Source of the DNA: Flavobacteriales bacterium UBA4422 | Lineage (GTDB): Bacteria > Bacteroidota > Bacteroidia > Flavobacteriales_G > Salibacteraceae | Assembly (NCBI GenBank): GCA_002389645.1 | Contig: DGQE01000003.1 | Span: 99,610-163,609, forward strand | Length of the DNA stretch: 64,000 bases | Direction: 5' to 3' | Part shown: positions 7,447 to 16,048 of the stretch, in pieces | Position numbering within the stretch: the first letter of the stretch is position 1 | How the letters are laid out: every line of letters begins with the position of its first letter | Made by a program: the position numbers and the translations under genes | The notes under the pieces: generated by a model | Told to the model about the DNA's origin: nothing | The model's database searches: none | What the model saw: the letters and a program-made list of their open reading frames with translations, nothing else

Positions 7447-9675
7447 TTACTGGATTATCAAACGCTGGCTGAATTTAGAATCTTTGCCTATTACTGTCAG
7501 TAGGTAAACTCCTCTTGACTGTGCGGTTAAGTTCACATCATAGACTGCTGACTTACAGTCATTAGCAATTGACTGTTTCAAGACCATTCGCCCGAAAGTA
7601 TCATATACAAAGAACTCAACATCTTCACCACATGCTTGATCCAACTTCACATTAAATTGACCATTAACACTAGGGTTAGGATAAGCAATAATTCCTTTTG
7701 AAGCTAAAGCTTTATCCTCGTCAACTCCAGTGAGCGTATCAAGGTCACCTCGAAAGATAGCCTCTGCATAATTAAAGGCTTCTATCCCCACAATTCGTCC
7801 CATTTTCCTGCCCAAAATGTCATCCGCGGGAGGGTGAATCCCACCCCAAATGCGCGATAAACTGCACTGGTCAGAAGCATCGTAATACTTTGCCCACTCT
7901 AAAACGATGGTGTCACTAGGACCTTTCTCAAAGACCAGAAAGTCATTTTTAGGAGCTACAAACCGCCCCACTCCGCCTGGAAAAAACTCATCGCCAGTGA
8001 GCATTGTCATCACTTCAGCCGCTGCTCGTGAATAAGTTGAGTGTCCAGATACAAACCCTGGAAAAGGTGGTGTCACAAAAGATGGTCTTTGGTATGGCCA
8101 CCAATTACTCGCTAATATCCAACCAACATGGGCTATATCCGTTTCTGCATTGGATATAAAACTATGACCTCTCCATGCCTTCATTTTTATTTGCCCAACA
8201 AACTGGTTGTTATTTCCTGCCAAAGAATCCCCTACTTCAATTTGCTCAATGTATCCTGGTATTAGTTCAATTCCTGCTGGATGATAGTTTGGCAAGTTCT
8301 GGTCAGTGGATTGCCCCAGTTTGGCCATATATCTCAAAGCAGAAATTGGACGGATGTAATCATAATAACCTTTGACACCCCATGATGCAATTGCAACATC
8401 ATGCATAGCTCCACCCAACGTTAAGTAAGCCTTAACTTGAAATTCTAAATGATCCAGCTCATCGCCTTGTCCTTTATATTTAAAATTGAACTCTGGATAA
8501 TCCATAACTGCATTCAACAGCGTAAACCAATGACCTGGGGGCGTTTCGCTATCAGGTCCATCAGCCCAAAACTCAGCCAAAACTCGAGCATAATCACCCC
8601 GCTTTTTCAACTGTGGTGGATAAGGCAATCCCGTTGCTGGATTTAAATCATACCCCAAACTTATATCTCCACCATTTTCAAAATCATAAAATGAAGGATA
8701 CTCCGCAAATGAATCTGGGTATGATTCAATAGGAATATTCCCAATACTATTAGGAGAAATATCCCAAACTGTTGTGTCCGAAGGATCCATATGGCTGCTC
8801 CATGCAGTAACCAATTCAAAGGTCCATTTGAAGAGATCTGAGTCACCTGTCCCATCTACCGTATCTAAATATGGTGGATGTCCAGGGTTTTGGTAAACCC
8901 ACCATTCTTCTGAATCTCGTTCGAGAATCTCAAGGTCATTTTCAGTCAATGAAAATGCTCCAACTGCGCCCCATTCAGGACTAAGGCATTCAGGTGTTCC
9001 ACCCAAAAATAGATTTCCACTTTGATCAACGAACGTGTCAAATTTGAGAGGCTGCCATCTATTCGGATCAATTAAGTATGGAATTCCCGGCTCACCTAAA
9101 TCTAGGGGTGGGTTTACAGGATCATAAAAACGATTTGTGTAGTCATTGATTTCATTCGCTCCATCTTGTTGACCGTAATTGATCATGTAAGCGGCTACAT
9201 AATTACCCAAGGCTGCTGGGTCACCTGAAGCATAATTCCAAGATGTTTTGTTCTTATCAAAGCCAAGTTCTGTAAATAGCGAATCCATTAAAAAAAGGCT
9301 ATGACTAGCTCCTGGCGAATTCTCAAAGCGGTGAGTAAGCAGCCTGTATGCCGCATAGCTTATGGCTTCTTCTCGATACTTCTTCAATAAAAGCGGATCT
9401 AATGGCGCCTCTACACCGTTAAAAGGAACAGGAAAGCCATTCATTTCCTTTCCTAAGAACATTGTGCTGGCAGAATCATCATAAGCCGCCCAAACATCGT
9501 ACATTACAACGGAGGTATGGAACAGATTTCTAGCGTGGACTGTCGGTCTTGCGAAGTCATTGCGAATCGCCTCTAACAAAACTTCATTCCAATCTCTTGC
9601 GATCGAGTTTTGACTTTGTGTATCAAACGAGACCGAGAACAAAGTGAATAAAAGAATTGCGATTTGAGTTTTCAT
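7447..9675 (-). CDS. Vanadium haloperoxidase/PAP2-like secreted protein with T9SS type A domain
   Basis: A 742-residue exported protein with signal peptide MKTQIAILLFTLFSVSFDTQSQ. The core shows the active-site pattern shared by vanadium haloperoxidases and acid phosphatases: KGYYDYIRPISALRY (K and R), FVSGHSTYSRAA (about residue 540, SGH), and SRIWGGIHPPADD (about 612, the R and the axial His). The last 85 or so residues are a T9SS type A sorting domain (YPNPSVNGQFNV ... GVYLLTVIGKDSKFSQRLIIQ). Family members use vanadate to oxidise halides or act as phosphatases; which applies here is not visible. It is probably secreted and surface-bound or released through T9SS. Confidence 0.85.
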   Translation of the reverse strand: MKTQIAILLFTLFSVSFDTQSQNSIARDWNEVLLEAIRNDFARPTVHARNLFHTSVVMYDVWAAYDDSASTMFLGKEMNGFPVPFNGVEAPLDPLLLKKYREEAISYAAYRLLTHRFENSPGASHSLFLMDSLFTELGFDKNKTSWNYASGDPAALGNYVAAYMINYGQQDGANEINDYTNRFYDPVNPPLDLGEPGIPYLIDPNRWQPLKFDTFVDQSGNLFLGGTPECLSPEWGAVGAFSLTENDLEILERDSEEWWVYQNPGHPPYLDTVDGTGDSDLFKWTFELVTAWSSHMDPSDTTVWDISPNSIGNIPIESYPDSFAEYPSFYDFENGGDISLGYDLNPATGLPYPPQLKKRGDYARVLAEFWADGPDSETPPGHWFTLLNAVMDYPEFNFKYKGQGDELDHLEFQVKAYLTLGGAMHDVAIASWGVKGYYDYIRPISALRYMAKLGQSTDQNLPNYHPAGIELIPGYIEQIEVGDSLAGNNNQFVGQIKMKAWRGHSFISNAETDIAHVGWILASNWWPYQRPSFVTPPFPGFVSGHSTYSRAAAEVMTMLTGDEFFPGGVGRFVAPKNDFLVFEKGPSDTIVLEWAKYYDASDQCSLSRIWGGIHPPADDILGRKMGRIVGIEAFNYAEAIFRGDLDTLTGVDEDKALASKGIIAYPNPSVNGQFNVKLDQACGEDVEFFVYDTFGRMVLKQSIANDCKSAVYDVNLTAQSRGVYLLTVIGKDSKFSQRLIIQ

Positions 9676-9741
9676 AATCAGAACGGCATTAAGGTTTGTA
9701 GCTGACTCAGGTCGAATGTATAAAAATGTTCGATAAACAAC

Positions 9742-10620
9742 CTAAATATGTCGCTCAGCATGATAACTACTCCTTACCAAAGGGCCACTCTCTACATGAT
9801 CAATTCCTATAGACTCGCCATATTCTTTGTATTCATCAAAAATTTCTGGTTTAACCCAATCCTTGACAGGTAAGTGTTTCTTGGATGGCTGCAAGTACTG
9901 ACCTATAGTTACTACTGAAACTCCTTGAGCATGCAGGTCCCTCAGTGTTTGATAAACTTCTTCTTTCTCTTCGCCAAGACCCACCATTATACCACTCTTG
10001 GTTCTCTTGATCCCGCCTTCTTTAAGGCGCTTTAACACTTCCATACTCCTCCAATATTTCGCTTGAATTCGCACATTTTTGGTTATGCGTTCAACAGTTT
10101 CAATATTGTGAGAAACAATTTCTGGCTTAACCTCTAAAATTGGATCAAGATTTTGCCATTCTCCTTTAAAGTCAGGAATAAGTGTTTCAATCGTAACCCC
10201 AGGATTCTTCTTGCGAATCATGTCAACTGTTTTCTTCCAATGATTCGCTCCACCGTCTGGCAAGTCATCCCTATCTACTGAGGTAATTACCGCATGCTTC
10301 AATCCCATAACGCGGATACTTTCAGCTACCTTGACAGGCTCAAAAACATCAACCTCTTCACCAGCTCCAGTGGCTACGTTGCAAAATTGGCATGATCGCG
10401 TACACGTATTACCAAGAATCATGAAGGTGGCCGTTCCAGCACTCCAGCATTCGCTTTGATTTGGACATTTACCACTCGAGCAAATGGTGTGAAGATTTCG
10501 CTCCTCAACCACTTCTTTTACGCGCAGATACTCTTTTCCGCCAGGTATCTTGACCTTTAACCAGCTAGGCTTTTGAATTCTTACCTCTTGATCTTCCTTG
10601 TTCTTTAATAAATTGGCCAT
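9742..10620 (-). CDS. lipA: Lipoyl synthase
   Basis: A 292-residue radical-SAM enzyme that inserts two sulfurs into the octanoyl chain on lipoyl domains of 2-oxoacid dehydrogenases and the glycine cleavage system. The auxiliary cluster ligands C47, C52 and C58 (CSSGKCPNQSEC), the radical-SAM cluster C73, C77 and C80 (CTRSCQFC), and the C-terminal RSSYHA all match LipA. It begins seven bases after the rocD stop, so it is probably co-transcribed behind rocD. Confidence 0.97.
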   Translation of the reverse strand: MANLLKNKEDQEVRIQKPSWLKVKIPGGKEYLRVKEVVEERNLHTICSSGKCPNQSECWSAGTATFMILGNTCTRSCQFCNVATGAGEEVDVFEPVKVAESIRVMGLKHAVITSVDRDDLPDGGANHWKKTVDMIRKKNPGVTIETLIPDFKGEWQNLDPILEVKPEIVSHNIETVERITKNVRIQAKYWRSMEVLKRLKEGGIKRTKSGIMVGLGEEKEEVYQTLRDLHAQGVSVVTIGQYLQPSKKHLPVKDWVKPEIFDEYKEYGESIGIDHVESGPLVRSSYHAERHI

Positions 10621-10627
10621 TAAGAAA

Positions 10628-11905
10628 TTACTTTTCGAATTCTGCTATTGTACTTTTAATAATAGCAATGCATTCCATTAATTGTTCTTCAGTCATTACT
10701 AGTGGTGGTGCAAATCGAATAATATTGCCGTGCGTTGGTTTGGCCAACAGTCCATTTTCCATTAACTTAACACAAATATCCCAAGCAGTTGAACTGTCCT
10801 CTGTATCATTGATTAAGACAGCATTAAGTAGGCCTCTTCCTCTCACAAGCTTTACAATAGAAAGTTCGTCAGCCAATTTGGACATTTCCGCTCTAAAAAT
10901 CTCACCCAACCTGCGAGCATTCTGTGCTAATTTTTCATCCTTCACTACTTCCAACGCAGCTATCGCTACAGCTGCAGCTATAGGATTCCCACCAAACGTA
11001 CTTCCATGCTCACCTGGTTTAATCACATTCATTATCTCGTCATCAGCTAAAACAGCCGAAACAGGATAAGCACCTCCGCTAAGGGCCTTTCCTAATATGA
11101 GAAGGTCTGGTCGAGTATACGTTGCTGCTTGACGCTCGCAATGTCCTTCGCACGAACAGTTGCCGCAAACAGCTAGTAAGGCTCCTGTGCGAGCAATACC
11201 TGTCTGAATTTCATCAGCAATGAACAAAACATTATTCTCAGCGCAAACCGCCTTCGCTTTTTGTATGTAATCATCGGCCGGTGTATTCACTCCTGCTTCA
11301 CCTTGAATTGGTTCAACTAAGAATGCAACCACATTTTCTTCTTTCACCGCATTTGAAAGCGCATCCAAATCATTGTAGGCTATAGATTCAAAACCAGGTG
11401 TGTATGGGCCAAAATTCTTTCGGGCGTCTTGATCATTTGAAAATGAAACGATCGTAGTTGTCCGACCATGAAAATTATCGTTAGCCACAATAATTTTCGC
11501 TCTATCAGGAGTCACGCCCATTTTCTCATAACCGTATTTTCTAGCGATCTTTATTGCAGTTTCCACTGCCTCGGCACCAGAGTTCATCGGTAAGACTTTA
11601 TCGAAAGAGAAGTACTCAGTGACAAACTTTTCATACTCACCCAACCTAGAGTTAAAGAATGCACGACTTGTTAATGTTAAGCGTTTAGCTTGTTCAACCA
11701 TCGCATCTACTATTCTCGGATGACAATGACCTTGATTCACCGCGGAGTATGCCGACAAGAAGTCAAAGTATTTTTTCCCTTCTACGTCCCAAACATAAAC
11801 GCCTTCACCTCTATCTAAAACAACAGGCAGCGGATGATAATTATGAGCACCATATTTATTCTCAAATGCTATTGCTTCGTCTGTCGTAAGTTGACCTAAT
11901 TCCAT
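10628..11905 (-). CDS. rocD: Ornithine--oxo-acid aminotransferase
   Basis: A 425-residue PLP enzyme, class III aminotransferase, that moves the delta-amino group of ornithine to 2-oxoglutarate and so links arginine/ornithine to proline and glutamate. Visible: SAYSAVNQGHCHPRI, the PLP phosphate region NSGAEAVETA, ADEIQTG (D231) and the Schiff-base lysine in ILGKALSGG (K273). Between the last two sits a cysteine-rich insert, CGNCSCEGHC (C247, C250, C252, C256), absent from classic RocD. The insert may bind metal or be redox-sensitive. First gene of a rocD-lipA pair. Confidence 0.92.
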   Translation of the reverse strand: MELGQLTTDEAIAFENKYGAHNYHPLPVVLDRGEGVYVWDVEGKKYFDFLSAYSAVNQGHCHPRIVDAMVEQAKRLTLTSRAFFNSRLGEYEKFVTEYFSFDKVLPMNSGAEAVETAIKIARKYGYEKMGVTPDRAKIIVANDNFHGRTTTIVSFSNDQDARKNFGPYTPGFESIAYNDLDALSNAVKEENVVAFLVEPIQGEAGVNTPADDYIQKAKAVCAENNVLFIADEIQTGIARTGALLAVCGNCSCEGHCERQAATYTRPDLLILGKALSGGAYPVSAVLADDEIMNVIKPGEHGSTFGGNPIAAAVAIAALEVVKDEKLAQNARRLGEIFRAEMSKLADELSIVKLVRGRGLLNAVLINDTEDSSTAWDICVKLMENGLLAKPTHGNIIRFAPPLVMTEEQLMECIAIIKSTIAEFEK

Positions 11906-11931
11906 GTAATAAGTGATTCAAAAATTCCGCT

Positions 11932-11939
11932 CAAAGATA
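11932..11939 (-). promoter_or_regulatory. -7 promoter element for rocD-lipA
   Basis: In minus-strand sense the sequence reads TATCTTTG, a full match to TAnnTTTG, 27 bases before the rocD ATG. A TTGAC motif upstream is spaced about 16 bases, shorter than the usual 19-20. Pattern-based call. Confidence 0.5.
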
Positions 11940-12002
11940 TAGGTTGTATTTTGGTCAACACGCGTTAAGACATTTTATATATCATCTAAAAAAATAGAAC
12001 TT

Positions 12003-12413
12003 ATGCATTTGAAAGGACAAATAATTGCAGCCATCTTCATTAGCTCATTTTTCACCCTTCAGGCCCAACGTCATGAAAGCTTAAACGAACTTTCGACTGA
12101 CAGTAGGTTCGAAAACATAAAAGTCTCAGCGTTAGATGATTCTGATGATGCATCAAGTTTTGTTATTTGGGTAAAAGAGCATGTAAGAGAACATTACCAT
12201 AAAGAGCATACGGAATTTGTTTACGTAATTGAAGGTGCTGGAGTAATGACCTTAGGAAAGGAGTCTTTTTCGATTGAAAAAGGAGAATATATTTTCATTC
12301 CAAGAGGCACTCGACACTCTGTTCGTGTATCTGAAAACCAAACTTTAAAGGTGATGAGTATACAGACACCTCACTTTGATGGCACAGACAGACACTTTAC
12401 AAACCGCGATTAG
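12003..12413 (+). CDS. Exported cupin-domain protein
   Basis: A 136-residue protein with a signal peptide (MHLKGQIIAAIFISSFFTLQAQ). A single cupin barrel fills the mature part. Cupin motif 1 is HVREHYHKEHTEFVYVIEG and motif 2 is GEYIFIPRGTRHSV, so the metal ligands (two or three H, one E and the late H) are conserved. Cupins of this size may be small metalloenzymes or ligand sensors; the periplasmic location makes a regulatory role less likely. It is transcribed alone and followed by a terminator hairpin. Confidence 0.8.
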   Translation: MHLKGQIIAAIFISSFFTLQAQRHESLNELSTDSRFENIKVSALDDSDDASSFVIWVKEHVREHYHKEHTEFVYVIEGAGVMTLGKESFSIEKGEYIFIPRGTRHSVRVSENQTLKVMSIQTPHFDGTDRHFTNRD

Positions 12414-12462
12414 TGTGGATTTTGAAGATTTTGATTGTTAAAATCTTTGAAAAACGTCAAAA

Positions 12463-12496
12463 CACCCCCTCACTTATTAACAAAGGGGTGCTTTTA
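12463..12496 (+). terminator. Terminator after the cupin gene
   Basis: CACCCC at 12463-12468 pairs with GGGGTG at 12485-12490 around a 16-base loop and is followed by CTTTTATT. Fifty bases downstream of the cupin stop, before the hup promoter. Confidence 0.6.
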
Positions 12497-12518
12497 TTAA
12501 CAAAAGCACACGAAACAC

Positions 12519-12549
12519 TTGCAGTCTGCGAGGTTGCGACACATATTTG
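12519..12549 (+). promoter_or_regulatory. Promoter for hup (TTG, 20-base spacer, CATATTTG)
   Basis: TTG at 12519-12521 and CATATTTG at 12542-12549 are separated by 20 bases, close to the Bacteroidota -33/-7 pattern. One mismatch (C for T) in the -7 element. The predicted start lies about 37 bases before the hup ATG. Confidence 0.5.
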
Positions 12550-12590
12550 TTCTCGTTGAAACAAAATGTTTAACCTAAAAACTATTTAAA

Positions 12591-12863
12591 ATGAATAAAG
12601 CTGAATTGATTGACGCTATGGCTAACGGAGCCGGAATTTCTAAAGCTGATGCTAAAAAAGCATTAGATGCATTCATCGACACTACAACTGGCGCACTCAA
12701 GAAAGGTGACAGAGTTGCTCTTGTTGGTTTTGGTTCTTTTTCTGTGTCTAACCGCTCTGCTCGTACAGGTCGTAATCCACAAACTGGAAAAGAAATCAAA
12801 ATTGCTGCTAAGAACGTTGTTAAGTTCAAAGCAGGAGCTGACCTTGGTGGAGCTGTAAACTAA
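12591..12863 (+). CDS. hup: HU-family DNA-binding protein
   Basis: A 90-residue nucleoid protein that binds and bends DNA as a dimer. The N-terminal helices (MNKAELIDAMANGAGISKADAKKALDAF) and the arm region with GFGSFSVSNRSARTGRNPQTGKEI, including the conserved R-x-G-R-N-P-Q-T, are standard HU. Size is exactly that of the family. It has its own promoter and a strong terminator, fitting a highly expressed single gene. Confidence 0.97.
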   Translation: MNKAELIDAMANGAGISKADAKKALDAFIDTTTGALKKGDRVALVGFGSFSVSNRSARTGRNPQTGKEIKIAAKNVVKFKAGADLGGAVN

Positions 12864-12884
12864 GAATCACCTAAGAAATAAGAA

Positions 12885-12910
12885 AACCTCTCCGTTGGAG
12901 GGGTTTTTTT
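12885..12910 (+). terminator. Terminator after hup
   Basis: CCTCTCC, a GTT loop and GGAGGGG form a tight stem beginning some 23 bases after the hup stop, followed by seven T. Confidence 0.85.
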
Positions 12911-12936
12911 ATGACTAATCCTCATCAATGGATTCC

Positions 12937-12944
12937 TATATTTG
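12937..12944 (+). promoter_or_regulatory. -7 element (TATATTTG) that fixes the THX start
   Basis: A full match to TAnnTTTG, 21 bases before ATG 12966. The frame is open upstream to a TTG at 12942, but that codon lies inside this element, so it cannot be the start if the promoter is real. Confidence 0.6.
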
Positions 12945-12965
12945 CCTCAAACCAATTTGAAAAAT

Positions 12966-13265
12966 ATGGGAAAAGGAGATAAAAAAACAGCGAAAGGAAA
13001 ACGAATTGCAGGAAGCTATGGAAAAACGAGAAAGCGCAAGAAGGCTAGTCCTACTATTTCAACTCCGAAAAAGAAAACAGTAGCAAAAAAGACAACAGCT
13101 AAGAAAACCACGGAAAAGAAGACCACTGCAACTGCAGCTAAAAAAACTGCAACTAAAACAACTGCGACTAAGGCAGCAGCAGAAAAGAAAGCTCCTGCAA
13201 AAAAAGCTCCTGCGAAAAAAACAGCAGCTAAAAAGCCAGCGGCAAAAAAAGCAGACGATAAATAA
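12966..13265 (+). CDS. 30S ribosomal protein THX with histone-H1-like Ala/Lys tail
   Basis: About 99 residues. The first 25 (MGKGDKKTAKGKRIAGSYG, then KTRKRKK) match the small-subunit protein THX, which sits in the head of the 30S subunit in Thermus and has Bacteroidota homologues. THX is normally only 25-50 residues. Here it continues for about 70 residues of AKK, TTAKK, APAKK and AAKKPAAKK repeats, like bacterial histone-H1-type tails, and ends in KADDK. The join is in one frame with no stop. The tail may bind rRNA or DNA. It is convergent with pdxH and next to hup. Confidence 0.8.
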   Translation: MGKGDKKTAKGKRIAGSYGKTRKRKKASPTISTPKKKTVAKKTTAKKTTEKKTTATAAKKTATKTTATKAAAEKKAPAKKAPAKKTAAKKPAAKKADDK

Positions 13266-13278
13266 AATTTACTTACTT

Positions 13279-13911
13279 TTAAGGAAAGAGCCTTTTGAAT
13301 TTCCAACGATTTTCAAAGGGCTCATATTTTATCCTGTCGTGAAGCCGGCTCGCTCTGCCTTGCCAGAATTCAAACATATTTGGCTGAATAATGAACCCGC
13401 CCCAAAATTCTGGGCGAGGAACCTCTTGACCTTCAAACCTTAGGGCAAATTCCTCAGCCCTCTTCTCCAATTGATCTCTTGATGTCATTTCTTCACTTTG
13501 GGTGCTTGCCCAAGCTCCTATTTGACTTTCTCGAGGGCGAGACTTAAAATAAGCATCACTCTCTGCCTCAGGAAGTCTTACAACAGTTCCTTCAACTCTG
13601 ACTTGACGTTCAAGCCAAGGCCAGAAAAAGTTCACCGCTACATTGGGGTTTTCATTTATATCCAAAGACTTTTTACTGGTGTAATTGGAATAAAAAACAA
13701 CTCCGCGCTGGTCCAACTTCCTAATCAAAACCATCCTACTTGATGGCCTGCCCATGGCATCAACGGTAGTTAATGTCATAGCATTAGCATCTTCTGTTTC
13801 TTGAACTGCTTCGTGGAGCCAGCTCTCTAGCATTTCGATAGGACTTTCTAAGCAATCCGATTCTTCTAAAACATGCTTTACATAGTCTTTTCTTGCAGCT
13901 TCATAACTCAT
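13279..13911 (-). CDS. pdxH: Pyridoxamine 5'-phosphate oxidase
   Basis: A 210-residue FMN enzyme that oxidises pyridoxine or pyridoxamine phosphate to pyridoxal phosphate, the last step of vitamin B6 salvage. FMN-binding segments (SSRMVLIRK, FYSNYTSKKS) and the C-terminal signature (PRPEFWGG, FEFWQGRASRLHDRI, then W.F.RL-P at the end) are complete. Normal length. Its stop is 13 bases from the convergent THX stop. Confidence 0.96.
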   Translation of the reverse strand: MSYEAARKDYVKHVLEESDCLESPIEMLESWLHEAVQETEDANAMTLTTVDAMGRPSSRMVLIRKLDQRGVVFYSNYTSKKSLDINENPNVAVNFFWPWLERQVRVEGTVVRLPEAESDAYFKSRPRESQIGAWASTQSEEMTSRDQLEKRAEEFALRFEGQEVPRPEFWGGFIIQPNMFEFWQGRASRLHDRIKYEPFENRWKFKRLFP

Positions 13912-14032
13912 AATGCAGGTGTTTTAACAAATGTAAGAAAGGACTCACGAGCTTTTAAAATTAAGATTCAATCATTATTTATTCACACCCTTGTTTTATA
14001 CATATACGTCTTCTATTTTGCAGTCGAATCAA

Positions 14033-14647
14033 ATGTTTAAACCAGACAACATAGAGAATGAGTTTTTTCTGAAGCTCGGTTATAGCTTTTCACCTGCAGA
14101 GCTCGCTAAGGGCAAGGTTTTGATTTCTGAACCTTTTTTAGGCGACCCGAATTTTAGTCGATCAGTTATTCTGCTTCTCGAATATTCAGAAGAAGGTGGA
14201 GCTATAGGGTTTGTCTTAAATAAACCGACTGATTTATACATGTCGGATATAATTGATGACTACCCATCCGATTCTTTTCGATTTCATTATGGTGGCCCTG
14301 TAAAGCCAGAGAATGTATTCTTCCTACACTCAATAGGAGACGTTATTATTAATTCACAACAGATCATGCCTGGGTTGTGGTGGGGAGGTGATTTCGATCA
14401 AATTACTTCTTTGATTAAATCAGGTAGTATTTCTCCTGGTGAAGTGAAGTTTTTTGGTGGATACTCCGGTTGGTCTGCAACACAACTTGAGAGTGAACTT
14501 GCTGAACGAAGTTGGATACTAGGTGGCTTGAATATTGAAGAAATAATGAAGGAAGATATGGATGAATTGTGGCGTGAAAGCCTCAAATCTCTGGGTAAAA
14601 AGTTTTCAATTATTGCTGATTTTCCGGAAGATCCCGCGCTGAACTAA
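14033..14647 (+). CDS. yqgE: YqgE/AlgH family (UPF0301) protein
   Basis: About 204 residues from ATG 14033; the frame is open upstream to a TTG at 13991, but the ATG agrees with family starts. Hallmarks are GKVLISEPFLGDPNFSRSVILL, GGAIGFVLNKP, the YGGPV turn, WWGGDFDQI and FFGGYSGWSATQLESEL. The fold is known but the biochemical role is unclear; it is linked by name to alginate regulation in Pseudomonas. Its 3' end overlaps the convergent aminotransferase gene by 38 bases. Confidence 0.92.
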   Translation: MFKPDNIENEFFLKLGYSFSPAELAKGKVLISEPFLGDPNFSRSVILLLEYSEEGGAIGFVLNKPTDLYMSDIIDDYPSDSFRFHYGGPVKPENVFFLHSIGDVIINSQQIMPGLWWGGDFDQITSLIKSGSISPGEVKFFGGYSGWSATQLESELAERSWILGGLNIEEIMKEDMDELWRESLKSLGKKFSIIADFPEDPALN

Positions 14648-15446
14648 TAAGAAGGTTTTCTAAATTATTCTTCACGTCTTCTAATATCTGGTTTTTGGAA
14701 TGCTTTTGCCCTTGCATTCTCAACTGCACCACCCCAGCAATACTGCTCGTTAAAAAAACAGCCTCAGCAGCACGCGCATCACTGATCGAAATACTCTTTT
14801 CCTCACACCATTGATTTTTAATAAGTGTTCTCCGAATAATTCCATCTAAGCAGCCTGACGTTAGCGGAGGAGTCACAACTCTATCATTATTTATGATATA
14901 AACATTACCACTGACTGTTTCGCAGACATCATCGTCAGTATTTACCATAATAAGGTCGTCTAGTTCTCTTTCTTTCGCTTCTAGAGCCGCAAGCACTTGA
15001 TGATGCTTATTAATCAGTTTGAAGTTACCTGATCGATCTATTGGAACCTTCATTCTTGAGAAATTAGTCTGCTTTGCAGAAGATTCGTTAAAGTAATTAC
15101 GATTTAGATTTTCAATACTTAGATAGACTCGACATTCGTTAGCTTTTGGTAAGTACTTCCCTTCTCCTTCTCTAATGAACGTAAGCCTAGCTCTAGCTGC
15201 TTTATGGTTCTCTTCACGAACCAATAATTTTAGCGATGTGGCCATATCGTCAAAGGAAAAATTTTGTTCAATTTGGAGGTATTTCAACGTTTGCTTAGCT
15301 CGATCTATGCGGTCTTCCCAAAAGGTTGGATTTCCATCCAAAATGAGCATCGTGTCGAAGAAGCCATCTCCGTAAAGAAAGCCCCGATTATTGATATCAA
15401 GATGATCAATACGCTCAAAGTGATTATTTCTAAAAGCATAATTCAT
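14610..15446 (-). CDS. Aminotransferase class IV (4-amino-4-deoxychorismate lyase-like)
   Basis: About 278 residues from ATG 15446. An upstream open extension would run into the rhomboid gene and is not used. The D-amino-acid-transaminase fold is seen in GFLYGDGFFDTMLI near the N-terminus, the PLP lysine in NFKLINKHHQVLAA, ETVSGNVYIINN and the late TPPLTSGCLDGIIRR. Family members include PabC (p-aminobenzoate for folate) and branched-chain or D-amino-acid aminotransferases. PabC is the likeliest role here, but no pabA/pabB is in view. It lies one base after the rhomboid stop, at the end of the nnr-rhomboid-aminotransferase run. Confidence 0.8.
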   Translation of the reverse strand: MNYAFRNNHFERIDHLDINNRGFLYGDGFFDTMLILDGNPTFWEDRIDRAKQTLKYLQIEQNFSFDDMATSLKLLVREENHKAARARLTFIREGEGKYLPKANECRVYLSIENLNRNYFNESSAKQTNFSRMKVPIDRSGNFKLINKHHQVLAALEAKERELDDLIMVNTDDDVCETVSGNVYIINNDRVVTPPLTSGCLDGIIRRTLIKNQWCEEKSISISDARAAEAVFLTSSIAGVVQLRMQGQKHSKNQILEDVKNNLENLLISSARDLPENQQ

Positions 15447-15447
15447 A

Positions 15448-16047
15448 TCAGAGGAAAAAGCGCAGCAAAAGTTCTGGCCTGAGAATGAAAGTAAATACCA
15501 AACCGAAAACGGCACCAAAATAATGTGCTGAGTGCGCCACACGACTTTTACTATTCCGATCTAAATAGTATTCGAGTGCCAAGTATAACAATCCAAAAAT
15601 CCACGCTGGAATCCGAAACGGAATGAGGAATAACCCTAGTGGCGCCATAGGCTCCATCAAAATAAAGGTATATACCACTGCACTCACAGCACCCGAAGCA
15701 CCAACAGCGTGATAGTGATAGTTTGTCCTGTTTCTAGCATATCCCGGAATAGTACTGAAAAGAATACCACCTAAATACAGCAAACAGAAGTATAGGATCC
15801 ATTTCGGTCCAAAAAACATCTCAAAATATGACTCCACCAATTTCCCAAATTGATAAAAGACAAACATATTCACCACTAAATGCCCCAAATCGGCATGAAC
15901 AAAAGCATGAGAAACAAACCGATACCACTGTTTATTCCTATCGATCATGAAAGGCTGAAAATCGAGCTTGGTAAACAGCTCACGATTATTGAAGGCAGAT
16001 ACACTTACAATACCTGTCGCGATCAAAATGATTAGCGTAATACTCAT
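15448..16047 (-). CDS. Rhomboid family intramembrane serine protease
   Basis: A 199-residue membrane protein with about six hydrophobic segments. Catalytic elements are the serine in GASGAVSA (S118) and the histidine in HSAHYFGAVFG (H175). HADLGHLVVNMFVFYQFG (H57, N60) in the second segment supports the oxyanion site. Rhomboids cleave substrates within membranes. It is packed with one-base gaps between the NAD(P)HX repair gene and the aminotransferase gene, so the three probably form an operon. Confidence 0.9.
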   Translation of the reverse strand: MSITLIILIATGIVSVSAFNNRELFTKLDFQPFMIDRNKQWYRFVSHAFVHADLGHLVVNMFVFYQFGKLVESYFEMFFGPKWILYFCLLYLGGILFSTIPGYARNRTNYHYHAVGASGAVSAVVYTFILMEPMAPLGLFLIPFRIPAWIFGLLYLALEYYLDRNSKSRVAHSAHYFGAVFGLVFTFILRPELLLRFFL

Positions 16048-16048
16048 T

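Noticed and set aside
10668..11069. A 133-residue plus-strand frame with hydrophobic stretches
   Set aside because: Shadow of rocD; no own promoter, and rocD is certain.
12942..12965. Upstream TTG start for the THX gene
   Set aside because: The TTG is inside a consensus -7 element, and ATG 12966 begins exactly at the conserved MGKGDKK.
13016..13306. Minus-strand frame rich in Ala, Val and Phe
   Set aside because: It is the antisense shadow of the Ala/Lys-rich THX tail; the composition is a mirror of AAG/GCA codons and it overlaps pdxH and THX fully.
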